A stretch of DNA of 64,000 bases, taken from contig NZ_JAPSIY010000010.1 of NCBI RefSeq assembly GCF_031178445.1, forward strand, positions 62,001 to 126,000. The letters run 5' to 3'. Below the pieces are notes generated by a model. That model saw only the letters and a program-made list of their open reading frames with translations, made no database searches and had not been told where the DNA came from. This stretch comes from Microbacterium sp. GTDB lineage: Bacteria; Actinomycetota; Actinomycetes; Actinomycetales; Microbacteriaceae. Made by a program: the position numbers and the translations under genes. Below are positions 26,702 to 36,508 of the stretch, one piece after another (the first letter of the stretch is position 1; every line of letters starts with the position of its first letter).

Positions 26702-27415
26702 GTGAAAGGTATGCAGACGACGCCCACCGAGCGGACGCTGCGGCTGCTGACGCTGTTGCAGGGCGGCGGTGAGCTGTCGGGGGCCGTGCTGTCCCGCCGT
26801 CTGGGGGTGAGTGAGCGCACCGTGCAGAGGGACGCGGCGCGCCTGCGGCGGCTCGGCTACGACGTGCACACCCGCCCCGGTCCTGGTGCGAGTTACCGGC
26901 TCAGGGCGGGAGTGCGGATCCCGCCGCTCCTGCTCGATCGCGACGAGGCGGCCGCCGTCGCCACCGGGCTCGCAGTGCTCTCCGCCTGGGCCCCGGAGGA
27001 TGAGGCCGCGAGAACCGCCGCGGTGAAGCTCGGCCAGGTGCTGCCGCCGACGCTGGCGCGCCGTGCGCGTGCGGTGGCCATGTCGTTCGCGCTGCTGGAT
27101 GCCGGCGGGCCTGCGGTCAGCATGACGACGATCGGCGTGCTGGCCGATGCCGTCTCCGACAGCTCACGCGTGCGCTTCTCGTACACGGACGGCCACGGCC
27201 GAGACTCTGCGCGCCTGGTCGAGCCCTACCGCACAGTACTGCGGGAATCGATCTGGTACCTGGTCGCCTTCGATGTGGACCGCGACGCGTGGCGGCTCTT
27301 CCGTCTGGACAGGATCCGCGACCCGGAGCCGTCACCTGGCGGCGGGCGCGAGCGTGAGTTCCCGGCGGAGTCGATCGCGGTCTGGCTGGCGTCCGACTTC
27401 GGCAGGACCCGTTGA
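26702..27415 (+). CDS. HTH and WYL domain transcriptional regulator (YafY type)
   Basis: A 237-residue regulator. The N-terminal HTH-11 domain (about 5-60; GELSGAVLSRRLGVSERTVQ) is followed by a WYL ligand-sensing domain (about 135-210; RVRFSYTDGHGRD, ARLVEPYRTVLRESIWYLVA). The start may be the GTG at 26702 or the ATG at 26711. Divergent from the NmrA-like gene with a 74-nt shared promoter region; regulation of that neighbour is likely but unproven. Confidence 0.88.
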   Translation: MKGMQTTPTERTLRLLTLLQGGGELSGAVLSRRLGVSERTVQRDAARLRRLGYDVHTRPGPGASYRLRAGVRIPPLLLDRDEAAAVATGLAVLSAWAPEDEAARTAAVKLGQVLPPTLARRARAVAMSFALLDAGGPAVSMTTIGVLADAVSDSSRVRFSYTDGHGRDSARLVEPYRTVLRESIWYLVAFDVDRDAWRLFRLDRIRDPEPSPGGGREREFPAESIAVWLASDFGRTR

Positions 27416-27434
27416 CCGCGCCGGGGCGGACTGC

Positions 27435-28130
27435 TCAGGCGTGGCCGAGCTCCTGCTGCTCGACGGCGATGGGGATGTCCGCCTCCTCGACCGCCCAGTC
27501 TCCGGTGGCGAGGTAGACGACCTTCTTCGCGACGGCGACCGCGTGGTCTGCGAAGCGCTCGTGGTAGCGGCTGGCGAGGGTGGCGTCGACGGTCGCCGTG
27601 GCCTCACCCTTCCAGTTGTCGCTCAGCACCTTCTCGAACACGCGCGCGTGCAGCTCGTCGACGTCGTCGTCCGCGTTGCGGATCGCATCGGCGAAGCGCA
27701 GGTCCTGGGTGCGCAGCAGCTCTCCGAGCGTGCGGGAGATCTCGACGTCCAGTTCGCCCATGCGGCGGAACGTGCCCTTGAGGCCCTTGGGCACTGCCCG
27801 CTCCGGGAAGCGCAGCCGTGCGAGCTGGGCGATGTGCTCGGCCATGTCGCCCATGCGCTCCAGCGAGGCGCTCACGCGCAGTGCGGTGATCACGATGCGC
27901 AGGTCCCTTGCCACCGGCTGCTGCCGGGCGAGGATCTCGATCGCCTGCTCGTCGAGCGCGACCGCGAGCTCATCGATCTTCGCGTCGTCGGCGATGACCT
28001 CTTCCGCCAGCGCCACGTCGCTCTCCGCGAACGCGGTCGTCGCCTTCTCGATCGCGACGGTGACGAGGTCGGAGATCTCGGCGAGGCGCGCCTGAAGATC
28101 CTCGAGGGACTGGTGGAACACTTCGCGCAT
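27435..28130 (-). CDS. phoU: Phosphate signalling protein PhoU
   Basis: A 231-residue all-helical protein with two PhoU repeats (about 15-110 and 120-215; ERMGDMAEHIAQLARLR and ERFADHAVAVAKKVVYL metal-site motifs). PhoU links PstB activity to the sensor kinase and represses the Pho response when phosphate is plentiful. Divergent from senX3-regX3, with three PHO-box-like units just upstream (28213-28245). Confidence 0.95.
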   Translation of the reverse strand: MREVFHQSLEDLQARLAEISDLVTVAIEKATTAFAESDVALAEEVIADDAKIDELAVALDEQAIEILARQQPVARDLRIVITALRVSASLERMGDMAEHIAQLARLRFPERAVPKGLKGTFRRMGELDVEISRTLGELLRTQDLRFADAIRNADDDVDELHARVFEKVLSDNWKGEATATVDATLASRYHERFADHAVAVAKKVVYLATGDWAVEEADIPIAVEQQELGHA

Positions 28131-28212
28131 CGCGCAACCTTTCGTCGGGGGCTCGACGCAGTGCGAGCCGGTCGGGCACGCGCTGGCGCGAGCCAGAGCC
28201 GATTGTGTTCGT

Positions 28213-28245
28213 CGAAGGTTAACGAACGGTGCCCGGAACGTGAAT
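28213..28245 (-). promoter_or_regulatory. PHO box of phoU
   Basis: Three consecutive 11-nt units on the minus strand: ATTCACGTTCC (28245-28235), GGGCACCGTTC (28234-28224) and GTTAACCTTCG (28223-28213). They resemble the units before pstS. They overlap the -35 region of a CACAAT -10 box (28207-28202) for phoU. Confidence 0.6.
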
Positions 28246-28252
28246 ACTAGTC

Positions 28253-28282
28253 CGCCCTGGCCCGCGACGGCGGGCCAGGGCG
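28253..28282. repeat. Hairpin between the phoU and senX3 promoters
   Basis: A perfect 13-bp stem (CGCCCTGGCCCGC) with a GACG loop, lying between the divergent promoters. It ends no gene. It may insulate the two promoters or bind a regulator. Confidence 0.45.
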
Positions 28283-28317
28283 CGGAGAGCCGTATGAACG
28301 GGCCCTAATCTGGAGGC

Positions 28318-29529
28318 ATGGCATCGCCCCAGCTCGCGCTGATCGCGCTCATCGTCGGTGCGGTGATCGGCGTCGGGTTCACCCTGCTGCTGTCTTGGGC
28401 CTACCGGGCCAGAGCGAAGTACGCAGACGAGGCGTCGACCGCTGTCCCCTCCGGCGTCATCGACGTGCTGACAGGCATGGACGACGCCGCGTGCGTGATG
28501 GACTCCTCAGGGCTGGTCGTGGCGACGTCGAAAGCCGCAGCCAGATTCGGCATCGAGACTGGATCCGCACTCGAGAACACTGAGCTGCGTCAGCTCGTGC
28601 GGCACGCCCGCTCCACCGGCGCGAGCGCCACCGAGACGCTGCGGCTGACAGGCGGACGCACCCTCGACCCTCGACTGGTCTCCGCGCGAGCCAGCGCGGT
28701 GGGCTCGCGGATGACGCTGCTCGTCATCCGCGACGTGACCGAGCGCGAGCGCCTCGACCAGATGCGCAACGATTTCGTGGCGAATACGAGCCATGAGCTG
28801 AAGACCCCCGTCGGCGCTGTCAGTCTGCTCGCCGAGGCGATCGAGTCGGCCGCTGACGACCCGGATCAGGTGCGCAGGTTCGCGTCGCGCATCTCGGCCG
28901 AGGCGTCGCGCCTTGGCCAGCTGACCGGGCGGATCATGAGCCTGTCCCGACTGCAGGCCGCCGAGACGCTCGCCGACGTCGTGCCGGTCGCGATCGACGA
29001 GGTCATCGCCTCCTCCATCGAGGCCCATACCGTGCAGGCCGACTCGGCGGGGGTCGAGCTCAGTCGCGGCGGCGACCGCGGGATCTGGGTGCAGGGCGAC
29101 TCGCAGATCCTCGCGGAGGCTGTCGGCAACCTGATCGCCAACGCCATCGTGTACTCGCCGAAGGGGTCGAAGGTCGGCATCGGGGTCAAGGCGGACGGCG
29201 ATGTGGTCGAGATCGCGGTCGCCGATCAGGGCATCGGCATCTCCGAAGCGGATCGCGAGCGCATCTTCGAGCGCTTCTACCGCGCCGACGAGGCGCGCTC
29301 GCGTCGTACCGGAGGCACAGGGCTCGGGCTGTCGATCGTCAAGCACGCCACCCAGCGGCACGGCGGCGAGGTGCGGCTGTGGTCGAGGCCTGGTCGTGGG
29401 TCCACGTTCACCATCCGGCTGCCGCGCATCGATGCGCCGGACGTCGGCGGCAAGAAGAAGAACAAGAAGAAGCGCGCGAGGAAGTCCGCCAAGGGCCAGG
29501 CGCGCACCCTGAACGGAGAGACGGCATGA
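28318..29529 (+). CDS. senX3: Phosphate sensor histidine kinase SenX3
   Basis: A 403-residue sensor kinase of the Pho system. One N-terminal membrane segment (about 5-27), a PAS-like domain (about 45-140), dimerisation domain with phosphorylated His159 in FVANTSHELKTPVGAVSL, and an ATPase domain (N box NLIANAIVY, G boxes ADQGIGIS and GGTGLGLSI). The last 25 residues are Lys/Arg-rich. TAATCT (28306-28311) lies 6 nt before the ATG. Overlaps regX3 by 4 nt. Confidence 0.95.
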   Translation: MASPQLALIALIVGAVIGVGFTLLLSWAYRARAKYADEASTAVPSGVIDVLTGMDDAACVMDSSGLVVATSKAAARFGIETGSALENTELRQLVRHARSTGASATETLRLTGGRTLDPRLVSARASAVGSRMTLLVIRDVTERERLDQMRNDFVANTSHELKTPVGAVSLLAEAIESAADDPDQVRRFASRISAEASRLGQLTGRIMSLSRLQAAETLADVVPVAIDEVIASSIEAHTVQADSAGVELSRGGDRGIWVQGDSQILAEAVGNLIANAIVYSPKGSKVGIGVKADGDVVEIAVADQGIGISEADRERIFERFYRADEARSRRTGGTGLGLSIVKHATQRHGGEVRLWSRPGRGSTFTIRLPRIDAPDVGGKKKNKKKRARKSAKGQARTLNGETA

Positions 29530-30209
29530 CCCGCATTCTTCTCGTCGAAGACGAGCCCGACCTCGCAGACCCGCTGGCGTACCTGCTGCGCCGTGAAGGG
29601 TACGAGGTCGAGATCGCCGAAGACGGCCCCGGTGCGTTGAGCGCGTTCCGCGAGCGCGGCGCCGACATCGTGCTGCTCGACCTCATGCTGCCCGGGATGC
29701 CAGGCACCGAGGTGTGCAGGCAGATCCGGCAGTCGTCGGCGGTGCCGATCATCATGCTCACGGCGAAGGACTCCGAGGTCGACATCGTCGTGGGACTCGA
29801 GCTGGGTGCGGACGACTACATCACCAAGCCGTACTCCTCGCGCGAACTGCTGGCGCGGATGCGGGCCGTCCTCCGGCGCGTCGTCCAGGCCGAGAGCGAG
29901 CTCGACGAGCGCGTGCTCGAGGGCGGTCGGGTCACGCTCGACATCGATCGGCACACCGTCGCGGTGGACGGCGGCGAGATCAGCATGCCACTGAAGGAGT
30001 TCGAGCTGCTCGAGGTGCTGATGCGCAACGCGGGCCGGGTGCTCACTCGAGGTCAGCTCATCGACAGGGTGTGGGGCAGCGACTACTTCGGGGACACGAA
30101 GACGCTCGACGTGCACATCAAGCGCATCCGCTCCCGCATCGAGCAGAACCCGTCCGAGCCTGTGATGCTGGTCACCGTGCGCGGCCTCGGATACCGCTTC
30201 GAGGGCTGA
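29526..30209 (+). CDS. regX3: Phosphate response regulator RegX3
   Basis: A 227-residue OmpR-type regulator. The receiver has Asp52 in IVLLDLMLP, Thr in IMLTAKD and Lys in YITKPYSSREL. The winged helix (about 130-225) has MPLKEFELLEVLMRNAGRVL and TLDVHIKRIRSRIE. The ATGA overlap with senX3 fixes the start. It is the expected binder of the PHO boxes before pstS and phoU. Confidence 0.96.
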   Translation: MTRILLVEDEPDLADPLAYLLRREGYEVEIAEDGPGALSAFRERGADIVLLDLMLPGMPGTEVCRQIRQSSAVPIIMLTAKDSEVDIVVGLELGADDYITKPYSSRELLARMRAVLRRVVQAESELDERVLEGGRVTLDIDRHTVAVDGGEISMPLKEFELLEVLMRNAGRVLTRGQLIDRVWGSDYFGDTKTLDVHIKRIRSRIEQNPSEPVMLVTVRGLGYRFEG

Positions 30210-30212
30210 ACA

Positions 30213-30249
30213 TGCGAAGAGGCCGGCCCGTCGGGCCGGCCTCTTCGCA
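30213..30249. terminator. Terminator after regX3
   Basis: A perfect 17-bp stem (TGCGAAGAGGCCGGCCC) with a GTC loop, 3 nt after the regX3 stop, shared with the convergent lipoprotein gene. Confidence 0.88.
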
Positions 30250-30264
30250 GTCAGCGTGAGTTCG

Positions 30265-30807
30265 TCAGTGCGAGGACTCGGTGGTCTCTTCCTCGGAGGG
30301 CTGGGGAACAGGGGTGAACCCGCCCGGAACCAGGTCTCGGTAGTAGGGCAGCGCGCCGTCGAGCACCGGAACCTGAGCCGGCTCGGCTTCTCCGTCAGCG
30401 GAGGTGAACAGCATCTCGACCGTCGCGCCGGGCTGCACGTCGAGCGCATCGATCTGCAGCGGCTCCTCATCGCCGCCCAGGCTGACGCTCTCGCCGGCGG
30501 GCACGCGCACGCGCAGTTGCTGACCCTCGACATCGATGGTCAGCGTGGCCGATTCGGTGCCCTCGTTGACGAGGGCACCGACCAGGTTGCCGGTGCTGCC
30601 GTCCGAGCTGGCGATGACGAAGGCGTTGCGAACGACGACGGGGCCGCCCGTCGAGTCGATGTTCACGCCGTCGGAGGCGGGATACTCGTTCGTCGTCGCC
30701 TGGTGGGTGATGAAGGTGCAGCCGGTGGTGCCGAGGGCGACCGCGACGCCGAGCGCGGCGACGGCGACGAGACGGCGGCTGGCGGACGCAGCAAGGCGCG
30801 AGTTCAC
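30265..30807 (-). CDS. Conserved actinobacterial lipoprotein
   Basis: A 180-residue predicted lipoprotein with signal peptide and lipobox TTGC (Cys30), then a beta-rich domain (about 45-155; VVVRNAFVIASSDGSTGNLV) and an acidic Thr/Glu tail. The GTG at 30807 has AGGAGG 4 nt upstream. It lies between regX3 and carD, as in related genomes. No function is known. Confidence 0.82.
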   Translation of the reverse strand: MNSRLAASASRRLVAVAALGVAVALGTTGCTFITHQATTNEYPASDGVNIDSTGGPVVVRNAFVIASSDGSTGNLVGALVNEGTESATLTIDVEGQQLRVRVPAGESVSLGGDEEPLQIDALDVQPGATVEMLFTSADGEAEPAQVPVLDGALPYYRDLVPGGFTPVPQPSEEETTESSH

Positions 30808-30942
30808 GGGTCCTCCTGAGGTGCGACGGGTGTCCGGGTTCAGTCTAGTGGGTGCTCGGGCGCAGGCTGCGACCGCTGTCGGCGCGAACCTTAGTGCATA
30901 TCGGCTGTGGTATCCTGGAGATTGCCGAAAGGACACGTTTTT

Positions 30943-31425
30943 ATGCTTTTTGAGGTTGGCGAAACCGTCGTCTATCCGCACCATGGGGCCGCGACGATCA
31001 TCGAGGTCAAGGAACGCGTGATCAAGGGGGAGACCAAGAAGTATCTGAAGCTCAACGTCACCCAGGGCGACCTGATCATCGAGGTTCCGGCCGAGAACGT
31101 CGATCTGGTCGGCGTTCGCGATGTGATCGGCCAGGAAGGCCTCGACCACGTCTTCGAGGTGCTCCGTGCGCCGTTCACTGAGGAGCCGACCAACTGGTCG
31201 CGCCGCTACAAGGCGAACCTCGAGAAGCTCGCGTCGGGTGACGTCATCAAGGTGAGCGAAGTCGTGCGCGACCTGTGGCGCCGCGACCAGGACCGCGGGC
31301 TCTCCGCGGGCGAGAAGAGGATGCTGGCCAAGGCGCGCCAGATCCTCGTATCGGAGCTGGCCCTCGCCGAGAAGATCGATGAGGACAAGGCCGGCGAGCT
31401 GCTCGACGAGGTGCTCGCCTCCTGA
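30943..31425 (+). CDS. carD: RNA polymerase-binding transcription regulator CarD
   Basis: A 160-residue global regulator that stabilises RNA polymerase open complexes, notably at rRNA promoters. The N-terminal RNAP-interaction domain (about 1-60; [20 protein letters not shown]) and the helical DNA-binding domain (about 65-160; [16 protein letters not shown]) are complete. ATG at 30943 with AAAGGA upstream. A TATCCT box lies at 30911-30916. Conserved actinobacterial order carD-ispD-ispF-cysS-rlmB follows. Confidence 0.97.
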   Translation: MLFEVGETVVYPHHGAATIIEVKERVIKGETKKYLKLNVTQGDLIIEVPAENVDLVGVRDVIGQEGLDHVFEVLRAPFTEEPTNWSRRYKANLEKLASGDVIKVSEVVRDLWRRDQDRGLSAGEKRMLAKARQILVSELALAEKIDEDKAGELLDEVLAS

Positions 31426-31444
31426 TCCGTCGGACCGGGTTCAC

Positions 31445-31478
31445 ACGGAAGGCGGATGCTGCGGCATCCGCCTTCCGT
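31445..31478 (+). terminator. Terminator after carD
   Basis: A perfect 15-bp stem (ACGGAAGGCGGATGC) with a TGCG loop. It resembles the gpmA terminator in carrying GGCGGATGC. Confidence 0.8.
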
Positions 31479-31514
31479 CGTCTGCGGCCGCGGACCGGAC
31501 GGTAGCGTGAGAGC

Positions 31515-32762
31515 GTGACTCAGCTTCCCGTCCCCACCACCGCGATCATCGTCGTCGCCGCGGGCTCCGGCAGCCGGCTGAACGCGGGAGCACCCAAAGC
31601 GCTCGTGGGCATCGACAGCCGTTCCGTGCTGCGCCATGCGCTCGACGGCGTGTTCGCGGCCCGGACGATGCAGGTCGTCGTCGTCGCTCCTGCAGGCTTC
31701 GAAGGCGTGGTGGAGAGTGAACTGCTCGAAGCCGCGGGGGAGCGGAGTGCGCTCGGCACCATCGTCACCGGCGGAGAGACTCGCCAGAGCTCAGTCGCCG
31801 CGGGGCTCGCCGCGTTGTGGGGCGATGTCGACACCGTGCTCGTGCACGATGCGGCGCGTGCGCTGACGCCCCCGGCTCAGATCGACGCCGTCGCCGATGC
31901 CGTCACCGCAGAGGCCGGGGCCATCCCCGCGCTCGCCGTCGTGGACACGCTGAAGCAGGTGGAAGGCGACACTGTGGTCTCAGCGGTGGATCGTTCCCTT
32001 CTCGCTGCGGCGCAGACACCGCAGGGTTTTCCGCGTCGCAGCCTCGAGGCCGCGTACGCGCGCGCCGGCGAGACCGGCGAGGAGCACACCGATGACGCCG
32101 CCCTGTTCGCCTCGGCGGGCGGACGGGTGCGCCGGATCCCCGGCTCCGAGCGGGCGTTCAAGATCACCACCCCCGACGACCTGGAACGGGCACGGCTGCT
32201 TCTCGGTGACGCACACGCGACCGCATCCCGACAGTCCGCGGGATCGCCTTCGGCGCCGTCCGCCGCGGCGCTTCCCCGCATCGGCATCGGCACGGATGCG
32301 CACGCCTACGGAGGCGAAGGCAACCTCTGGCTGGCGGGGCTGGAGTGGCCGGGCGAGCAGCCCTTGTCCGGGCACTCCGACGGCGACGCCGTCGCGCATG
32401 CGATCGTCGATGCGCTCCTCGGCGCGGCGGGACTGGGTGACATCGGCGAGCACTTCGGCACCGCGCACCCCGAGTACGCCGGCGCGCATGCGGACGTGTT
32501 CCTGGCTCGCACCGCGCAGATGCTCGCGGCAGCAGGGTTCGCCATCGGGAACGTCTCGGTGCAGTTCCAGGGGAACCGGCCCCGCTTCAGTGCTCGGCGT
32601 CAGGAAGCGGAGGCCGCGCTGTCCGCCGCCCTGGGCGGTGCGCCCGTCTCGGTGGCTGCGACGACCACGGACGGACTGGGATTCGCCGGCCGCGGCGAGG
32701 GCATCGCGGTCACCGCGGTGGCACTGGTGTTCGACGCCGGGCGGACGCCTCCGTCGGCGTAA
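31515..32762 (+). CDS. ispDF: Bifunctional IspD-IspF (MEP pathway)
   Basis: A 415-residue fusion of two isoprenoid enzymes. The IspD half (about 1-230; [40 protein letters not shown]) makes CDP-methylerythritol. The IspF half (about 253-410; [32 protein letters not shown]) makes the cyclodiphosphate. An Ala/Ser/Pro linker joins them. TAGCGT (31503-31508) lies 6 nt before the GTG start: leaderless. Confidence 0.96.
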   Translation: MTQLPVPTTAIIVVAAGSGSRLNAGAPKALVGIDSRSVLRHALDGVFAARTMQVVVVAPAGFEGVVESELLEAAGERSALGTIVTGGETRQSSVAAGLAALWGDVDTVLVHDAARALTPPAQIDAVADAVTAEAGAIPALAVVDTLKQVEGDTVVSAVDRSLLAAAQTPQGFPRRSLEAAYARAGETGEEHTDDAALFASAGGRVRRIPGSERAFKITTPDDLERARLLLGDAHATASRQSAGSPSAPSAAALPRIGIGTDAHAYGGEGNLWLAGLEWPGEQPLSGHSDGDAVAHAIVDALLGAAGLGDIGEHFGTAHPEYAGAHADVFLARTAQMLAAAGFAIGNVSVQFQGNRPRFSARRQEAEAALSAALGGAPVSVAATTTDGLGFAGRGEGIAVTAVALVFDAGRTPPSA

Positions 32763-32796
32763 CACCGGCGAAACCTCCGCATGCGAGAGTGGGGCC

Positions 32797-33255
32797 ATGT
32801 GGGAGATCCGCGCCGACGACCTGAGCGATCCGATGGTGAGGGCGTTCGTCGATGAGCACCTCGATGACATGTACGCGCAGACACCGCCCGCGAGCGTGCA
32901 CGCGCTCGGCGTCGCGGCGCTCAGGATGCCGCAGGTGCGTCTGTTCACCGCGTGGCGAGAAGGGGCCCTCGCAGGCATGGGGGCCTACGTCAGGATCGGG
33001 CCCCTGGATGCCGAGGTGAAGGCGATGCGCACCTCGATCGCCGCGCGGGGCAGAGGTCTCGGTCGTGTGCTGCTGAACCACCTGATCGCCGGCGCACGAG
33101 CTGAGCGGATCCGCACGCTCTGGCTGGAGACGGGGTCGGGGCCGAAGTTCGCCGCCGCCCGCGGTCTCTACGAAGCAGAGGGCTTCGTGCCGTGCCCGCC
33201 CTTCGGCGACTACGGTGAGGACCCGGAATCGGTCTTCTACCACCGCGACATCTGA
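32797..33255 (+). CDS. GNAT-family N-acetyltransferase
   Basis: A 152-residue acetyltransferase. The acetyl-CoA loop is ARGRGLGRVLLNHLIAGARA (about 85-105), followed by the strand LWLETGSGPKFAAARGLYEA and EGFVPCPPFG. The substrate is unknown. It sits between ispDF and cysS in the conserved block. The ATG at 32797 matches the typical N-terminus (MWEIRADDLSDP). Confidence 0.88.
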   Translation: MWEIRADDLSDPMVRAFVDEHLDDMYAQTPPASVHALGVAALRMPQVRLFTAWREGALAGMGAYVRIGPLDAEVKAMRTSIAARGRGLGRVLLNHLIAGARAERIRTLWLETGSGPKFAAARGLYEAEGFVPCPPFGDYGEDPESVFYHRDI

Positions 33256-33288
33256 ACGTCTCAGGCACTGCGCGGGTAGGCTTGTGCA

Positions 33289-34755
33289 GTGACGATTCGG
33301 CTCCATGACACCCGCGCACAGGCGCTGCGCGACTTCGCTCCGCTCGATCCCTCGAACGTGACGATGTACGTGTGCGGACCGACCGTCCAGTCCGGGCCGC
33401 ATATCGGACACGTTCGTGCCGCGCTGAGCTTCGACATCCTGCGCCGCTGGCTGGAACTGCGATACGGCCGGGTCACCTTCGTGCGCAACGTCACCGACAT
33501 CGACGACAAGGTGCTCGCGAACGCCTCTCACGCCGAGTCGTGGTGGGCGCTGGCCTATCGCATGGAGCAGGAGTTCTCGCGGGCGTATGCCGCCGTCGGC
33601 ATCCTCCCGCCGACCTACGAGCCGCGGGCCACCGCCTCGGTTCCGCAGATGCAGGAGCTCATCGCAGGGCTCATCGAACGCGGGCACGCGTACCCCGCGC
33701 CCGACGGCTCAGGTGACGTGTACTTCGACGTGCGCTCCTGGCCCGACTACGGCGACCTGACGAGGCAGTCGGTCGACGCCATGGAGGCGGCCGCCGATGC
33801 CGATCCGCGCGGCAAGCGCAACCCCCAGGACTTCGCCCTCTGGAAGGGTGCGAAGGCCGACGAGCCTGCGGATGCCGTGTGGGCCTCGCCCTGGGGCGCG
33901 GGGCGCCCTGGCTGGCACATCGAATGCTCCGCCATGGCGAAACGCTACCTCGGCGCCGAGTTCGACATCCACGGAGGCGGCCTCGACCTGCGCTTCCCGC
34001 ATCATGAGAACGAGCTGGCGCAGTCCAGCGCGGCCGGCGACGGCTTCGCTCGCTACTGGGTCCACAACGGGCTGGTGACCGTCGACGGGCAGAAGATGTC
34101 GAAGTCGCTGGGCAATTTCACTCTGGCTTCGGATGTGCTCGCCGCACACGACCCGCTCGTGGTGCGTTACGCGCTGGCCGCCGCGCACTACCGGTCCAGC
34201 CTCGACCTCTCCGAGTCGTCGTGGAGCGAGGCGGAGGCCGCACTGGGGCGCATCCGGTCGTTCCTGGAGCGCGCGGAGCGGGCGTCCGAGCGGAACGAAG
34301 CGCGGCGTGCCCAGCTGGGCACGCCATCGAAGACCGGTGCCGCGCTGCCCGGCGGCGAGGAGTGGGAGTACATCCCGCTGCTGCCCGACGGATTCGCACA
34401 GGCCATGGACGACGACCTCGGTGTGCCGCAGGCGCTCGCCGTGCTGCATGACCGGGTGCGCAGCGGCAACCAGGCGCTCGACGACGGCGACGATGCAGCA
34501 GCCGAGCGCGCGTTGCACCAGGTGCGTGCGATGATCGGCGTGCTCGGGTTCGACGGGCTGCCCGGGGTCACCCGGGGCGACGGCGCGTCCGCATCCGCTC
34601 TGGACACGCTCGTCAAGACGATGATCGAGCAGCGCGCACAGGCGCGCGCAGCGAAGGACTGGGCCGCCGCCGACCGCATCCGCGATGCGATCGCCGCGGC
34701 GGGTATCACTCTGGAGGACTCTCCGGACGGAACACATTGGAGTATCGATGGCTAA
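33289..34755 (+). CDS. cysS: Cysteinyl-tRNA synthetase
   Basis: A 488-residue class I synthetase. The HIGH-type motif is GPHIGHVR, zinc-site segments include YVCGPT and [25 protein letters not shown] is conserved, and KMSKSLGNF carries the KMSKS loop. The C-terminal DALR-like domain (about 340-488) is slightly extended. TAGGCT (33277-33282) lies 6 nt before the GTG start. Overlaps rlmB by 8 nt. Confidence 0.97.
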   Translation: MTIRLHDTRAQALRDFAPLDPSNVTMYVCGPTVQSGPHIGHVRAALSFDILRRWLELRYGRVTFVRNVTDIDDKVLANASHAESWWALAYRMEQEFSRAYAAVGILPPTYEPRATASVPQMQELIAGLIERGHAYPAPDGSGDVYFDVRSWPDYGDLTRQSVDAMEAAADADPRGKRNPQDFALWKGAKADEPADAVWASPWGAGRPGWHIECSAMAKRYLGAEFDIHGGGLDLRFPHHENELAQSSAAGDGFARYWVHNGLVTVDGQKMSKSLGNFTLASDVLAAHDPLVVRYALAAAHYRSSLDLSESSWSEAEAALGRIRSFLERAERASERNEARRAQLGTPSKTGAALPGGEEWEYIPLLPDGFAQAMDDDLGVPQALAVLHDRVRSGNQALDDGDDAAAERALHQVRAMIGVLGFDGLPGVTRGDGASASALDTLVKTMIEQRAQARAAKDWAAADRIRDAIAAAGITLEDSPDGTHWSIDG

Positions 34756-35752
34756 GCCGCACCGCCCCGGAGCGGGCAACAGCAAGAAGAAGGGCGCCAG
34801 CAAGGGCACCGGCGGTCACAGCCGCAAGGCTCTGGAGGGCCGCGGGCCCACGCCGAAGGCCGAAGACCGCAGCTGGCACGTCGCGGGCAAGCGCAAGGCG
34901 GCACAGGAGCGCTATGCGGCTGCCGGAGGCAAGGGCAAGCCGGGGCAGCGCCCGCAGCAGGCGTCGAACCCGAACCGTCAGGGCCGCGCGAAGTCGACGG
35001 ATGACACCGAGACCGTCACCGGACGCAACTCTGTGCTCGAGGCACTGCGCACCAAGATCCCGGCGACCGCGTTCTACATCGCCCAGCGCGTGGAGATGGA
35101 CGACCGCGTGAAGGAGATGCTGGCGATCACCCGGCATCGCGAGATCCCCGTGCTCGAGGTCACCCGCCAGGAGCTCGACCGCATGGCCGGATTCGACGGT
35201 GTGCACCAGGGCGTCGCCCTCAAGGTGCCGCCTTACGAGTACGCGCACCCGCAGGACCTGCTCGAGCAGGTCATCGACAGGGGACAGACGCCGCTGTTCG
35301 TCGCGCTGGACGGAATCACCGACCCGCGCAATCTCGGGGCGATCATCCGCTCCACCGCCGCCTTCGGCGGGCACGGCATCATCCTGCCCCAGCGCCGTTC
35401 GGCGAGCGTGAACTCGGCGGCATGGAAGACCAGTGCTGGTGCAGCGGCCCGAATCCCGGTCGCGCTCGCCGCCAACCTCACCTCGATGCTCAAGGAGTTC
35501 AAGAAGCAGGGCGTGTTCGTGCTGGGTCTCGACGGCGGCGGCGACGTGTCGCTTCCCGCTCTGGAACTCGCCGACCGCCCGGTCGTGATCGTCGTCGGCT
35601 CCGAGGGCAAGGGTCTCTCGCGGCTCGTGACCGAGACCTGCGACCAGATCGTCTCGATCCCGATCTCGGCCGCCACCGAGTCCCTGAACGCCGGCATCGC
35701 GGCATCCGTCGCGCTGTACCAGGTCTCGACGGTTCGGGCGGGAAGGGAATAG
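34748..35752 (+). CDS. rlmB: 23S rRNA 2'-O-ribose methyltransferase RlmB (TrmH family)
   Basis: A 334-residue SpoU enzyme. A Lys/Arg/Gly-rich disordered N-terminus (about 1-90) precedes the substrate-binding domain (about 95-170) and the knotted catalytic domain with [32 protein letters not shown] and [18 protein letters not shown]. Targets a G in domain V of 23S rRNA in E. coli. Overlaps cysS, so co-transcribed. Confidence 0.93.
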   Translation: MAKPHRPGAGNSKKKGASKGTGGHSRKALEGRGPTPKAEDRSWHVAGKRKAAQERYAAAGGKGKPGQRPQQASNPNRQGRAKSTDDTETVTGRNSVLEALRTKIPATAFYIAQRVEMDDRVKEMLAITRHREIPVLEVTRQELDRMAGFDGVHQGVALKVPPYEYAHPQDLLEQVIDRGQTPLFVALDGITDPRNLGAIIRSTAAFGGHGIILPQRRSASVNSAAWKTSAGAAARIPVALAANLTSMLKEFKKQGVFVLGLDGGGDVSLPALELADRPVVIVVGSEGKGLSRLVTETCDQIVSIPISAATESLNAGIAASVALYQVSTVRAGRE

Positions 35753-35767
35753 CCGAACCGTATGCGG

Positions 35768-35800
35768 GATTGCACCTGACGTACCTGCGTCAGCGCAATC
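35768..35800. repeat. Interrupted dyad before the oxidoreductase gene
   Basis: Two nested stems, GATTGC/GCAATC and CTGACG/CGTCAG, with a 6-nt loop and small internal bulge, lie 14 nt before the next start. There is no T-run. It may be an operator for the downstream gene or an end for rlmB. Confidence 0.4.
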
Positions 35801-35813
35801 GGAAGGAAAGCAT

Positions 35814-36455
35814 ATGGCCCGCATCGTCGTCATCGGAGGAACCGGCTACGCCGGATCGCACATCGCCCGCGAGGCGGTGAACCGAGGACATGATGTGGTC
35901 TCCATTTCCCGCTCCGTGCCGGATGCCGCGATCGAAGGCGTCCGGTACGTGCAGGGCTCGGCGCTCGATCTCGATGCACTCGGTGACGTCTTCGACGGAG
36001 CGGACGCCGTCGTCTCGTCGCTCGCTCCCCGTGGCGACATGGAGCACATCGTGCTCGACGCACTGCGAGGACTCATCGCGAAGCTGACCGGAACCGCAAC
36101 GCGGCTCGGAGTCGTCGGCGGTGCCGGCGGAAGCCTGGTCGCACCCGGCGGGCCCCGTCTGTTCGACCAGGGCTTCCCTGAGGAGTACAAGCACGAGGCT
36201 CAGGTCGGCATCGACTCCCTGGAGCTGCTGCAGAGCACCGATGAGGGTCTGGACTGGTTCTTCATCCACCCCGCCGAGGTGTTCGGCCCGTGGGCCGAGG
36301 GAGAGCGCACCGGGACCTACCGGGACGGCGGCGACGTGCTGGTGCGCGACGCGGACGGCAACTCGACGATCTCCGGTGCGGATTTCGCGATCGCCGTGGT
36401 CGACGAGATCGAATCGCCCAAGCACCACCGCGGTCGCTTCACCGTCGGGTACTGA
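35814..36455 (+). CDS. NAD(P)-binding oxidoreductase (YwnB/NmrA-like)
   Basis: A 213-residue atypical SDR. The Rossmann motif is VVIGGTGYAGSHIAREAVNR, followed by VVGGAGGSLVAPGGPRLFDQ and a C-terminal IHPAEVFGP element, as in Rrf2-linked or YwnB-like flavin/NADPH binding proteins. Substrate unknown. GAAGGA precedes the ATG. A dyad lies in its leader. Confidence 0.85.
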   Translation: MARIVVIGGTGYAGSHIAREAVNRGHDVVSISRSVPDAAIEGVRYVQGSALDLDALGDVFDGADAVVSSLAPRGDMEHIVLDALRGLIAKLTGTATRLGVVGGAGGSLVAPGGPRLFDQGFPEEYKHEAQVGIDSLELLQSTDEGLDWFFIHPAEVFGPWAEGERTGTYRDGGDVLVRDADGNSTISGADFAIAVVDEIESPKHHRGRFTVGY

Positions 36456-36508
36456 CCCTGACGCCGACTCGGGGGCGGGGGCCCCTCTGCGCGAGGTGGC
36501 CCCAGCCC

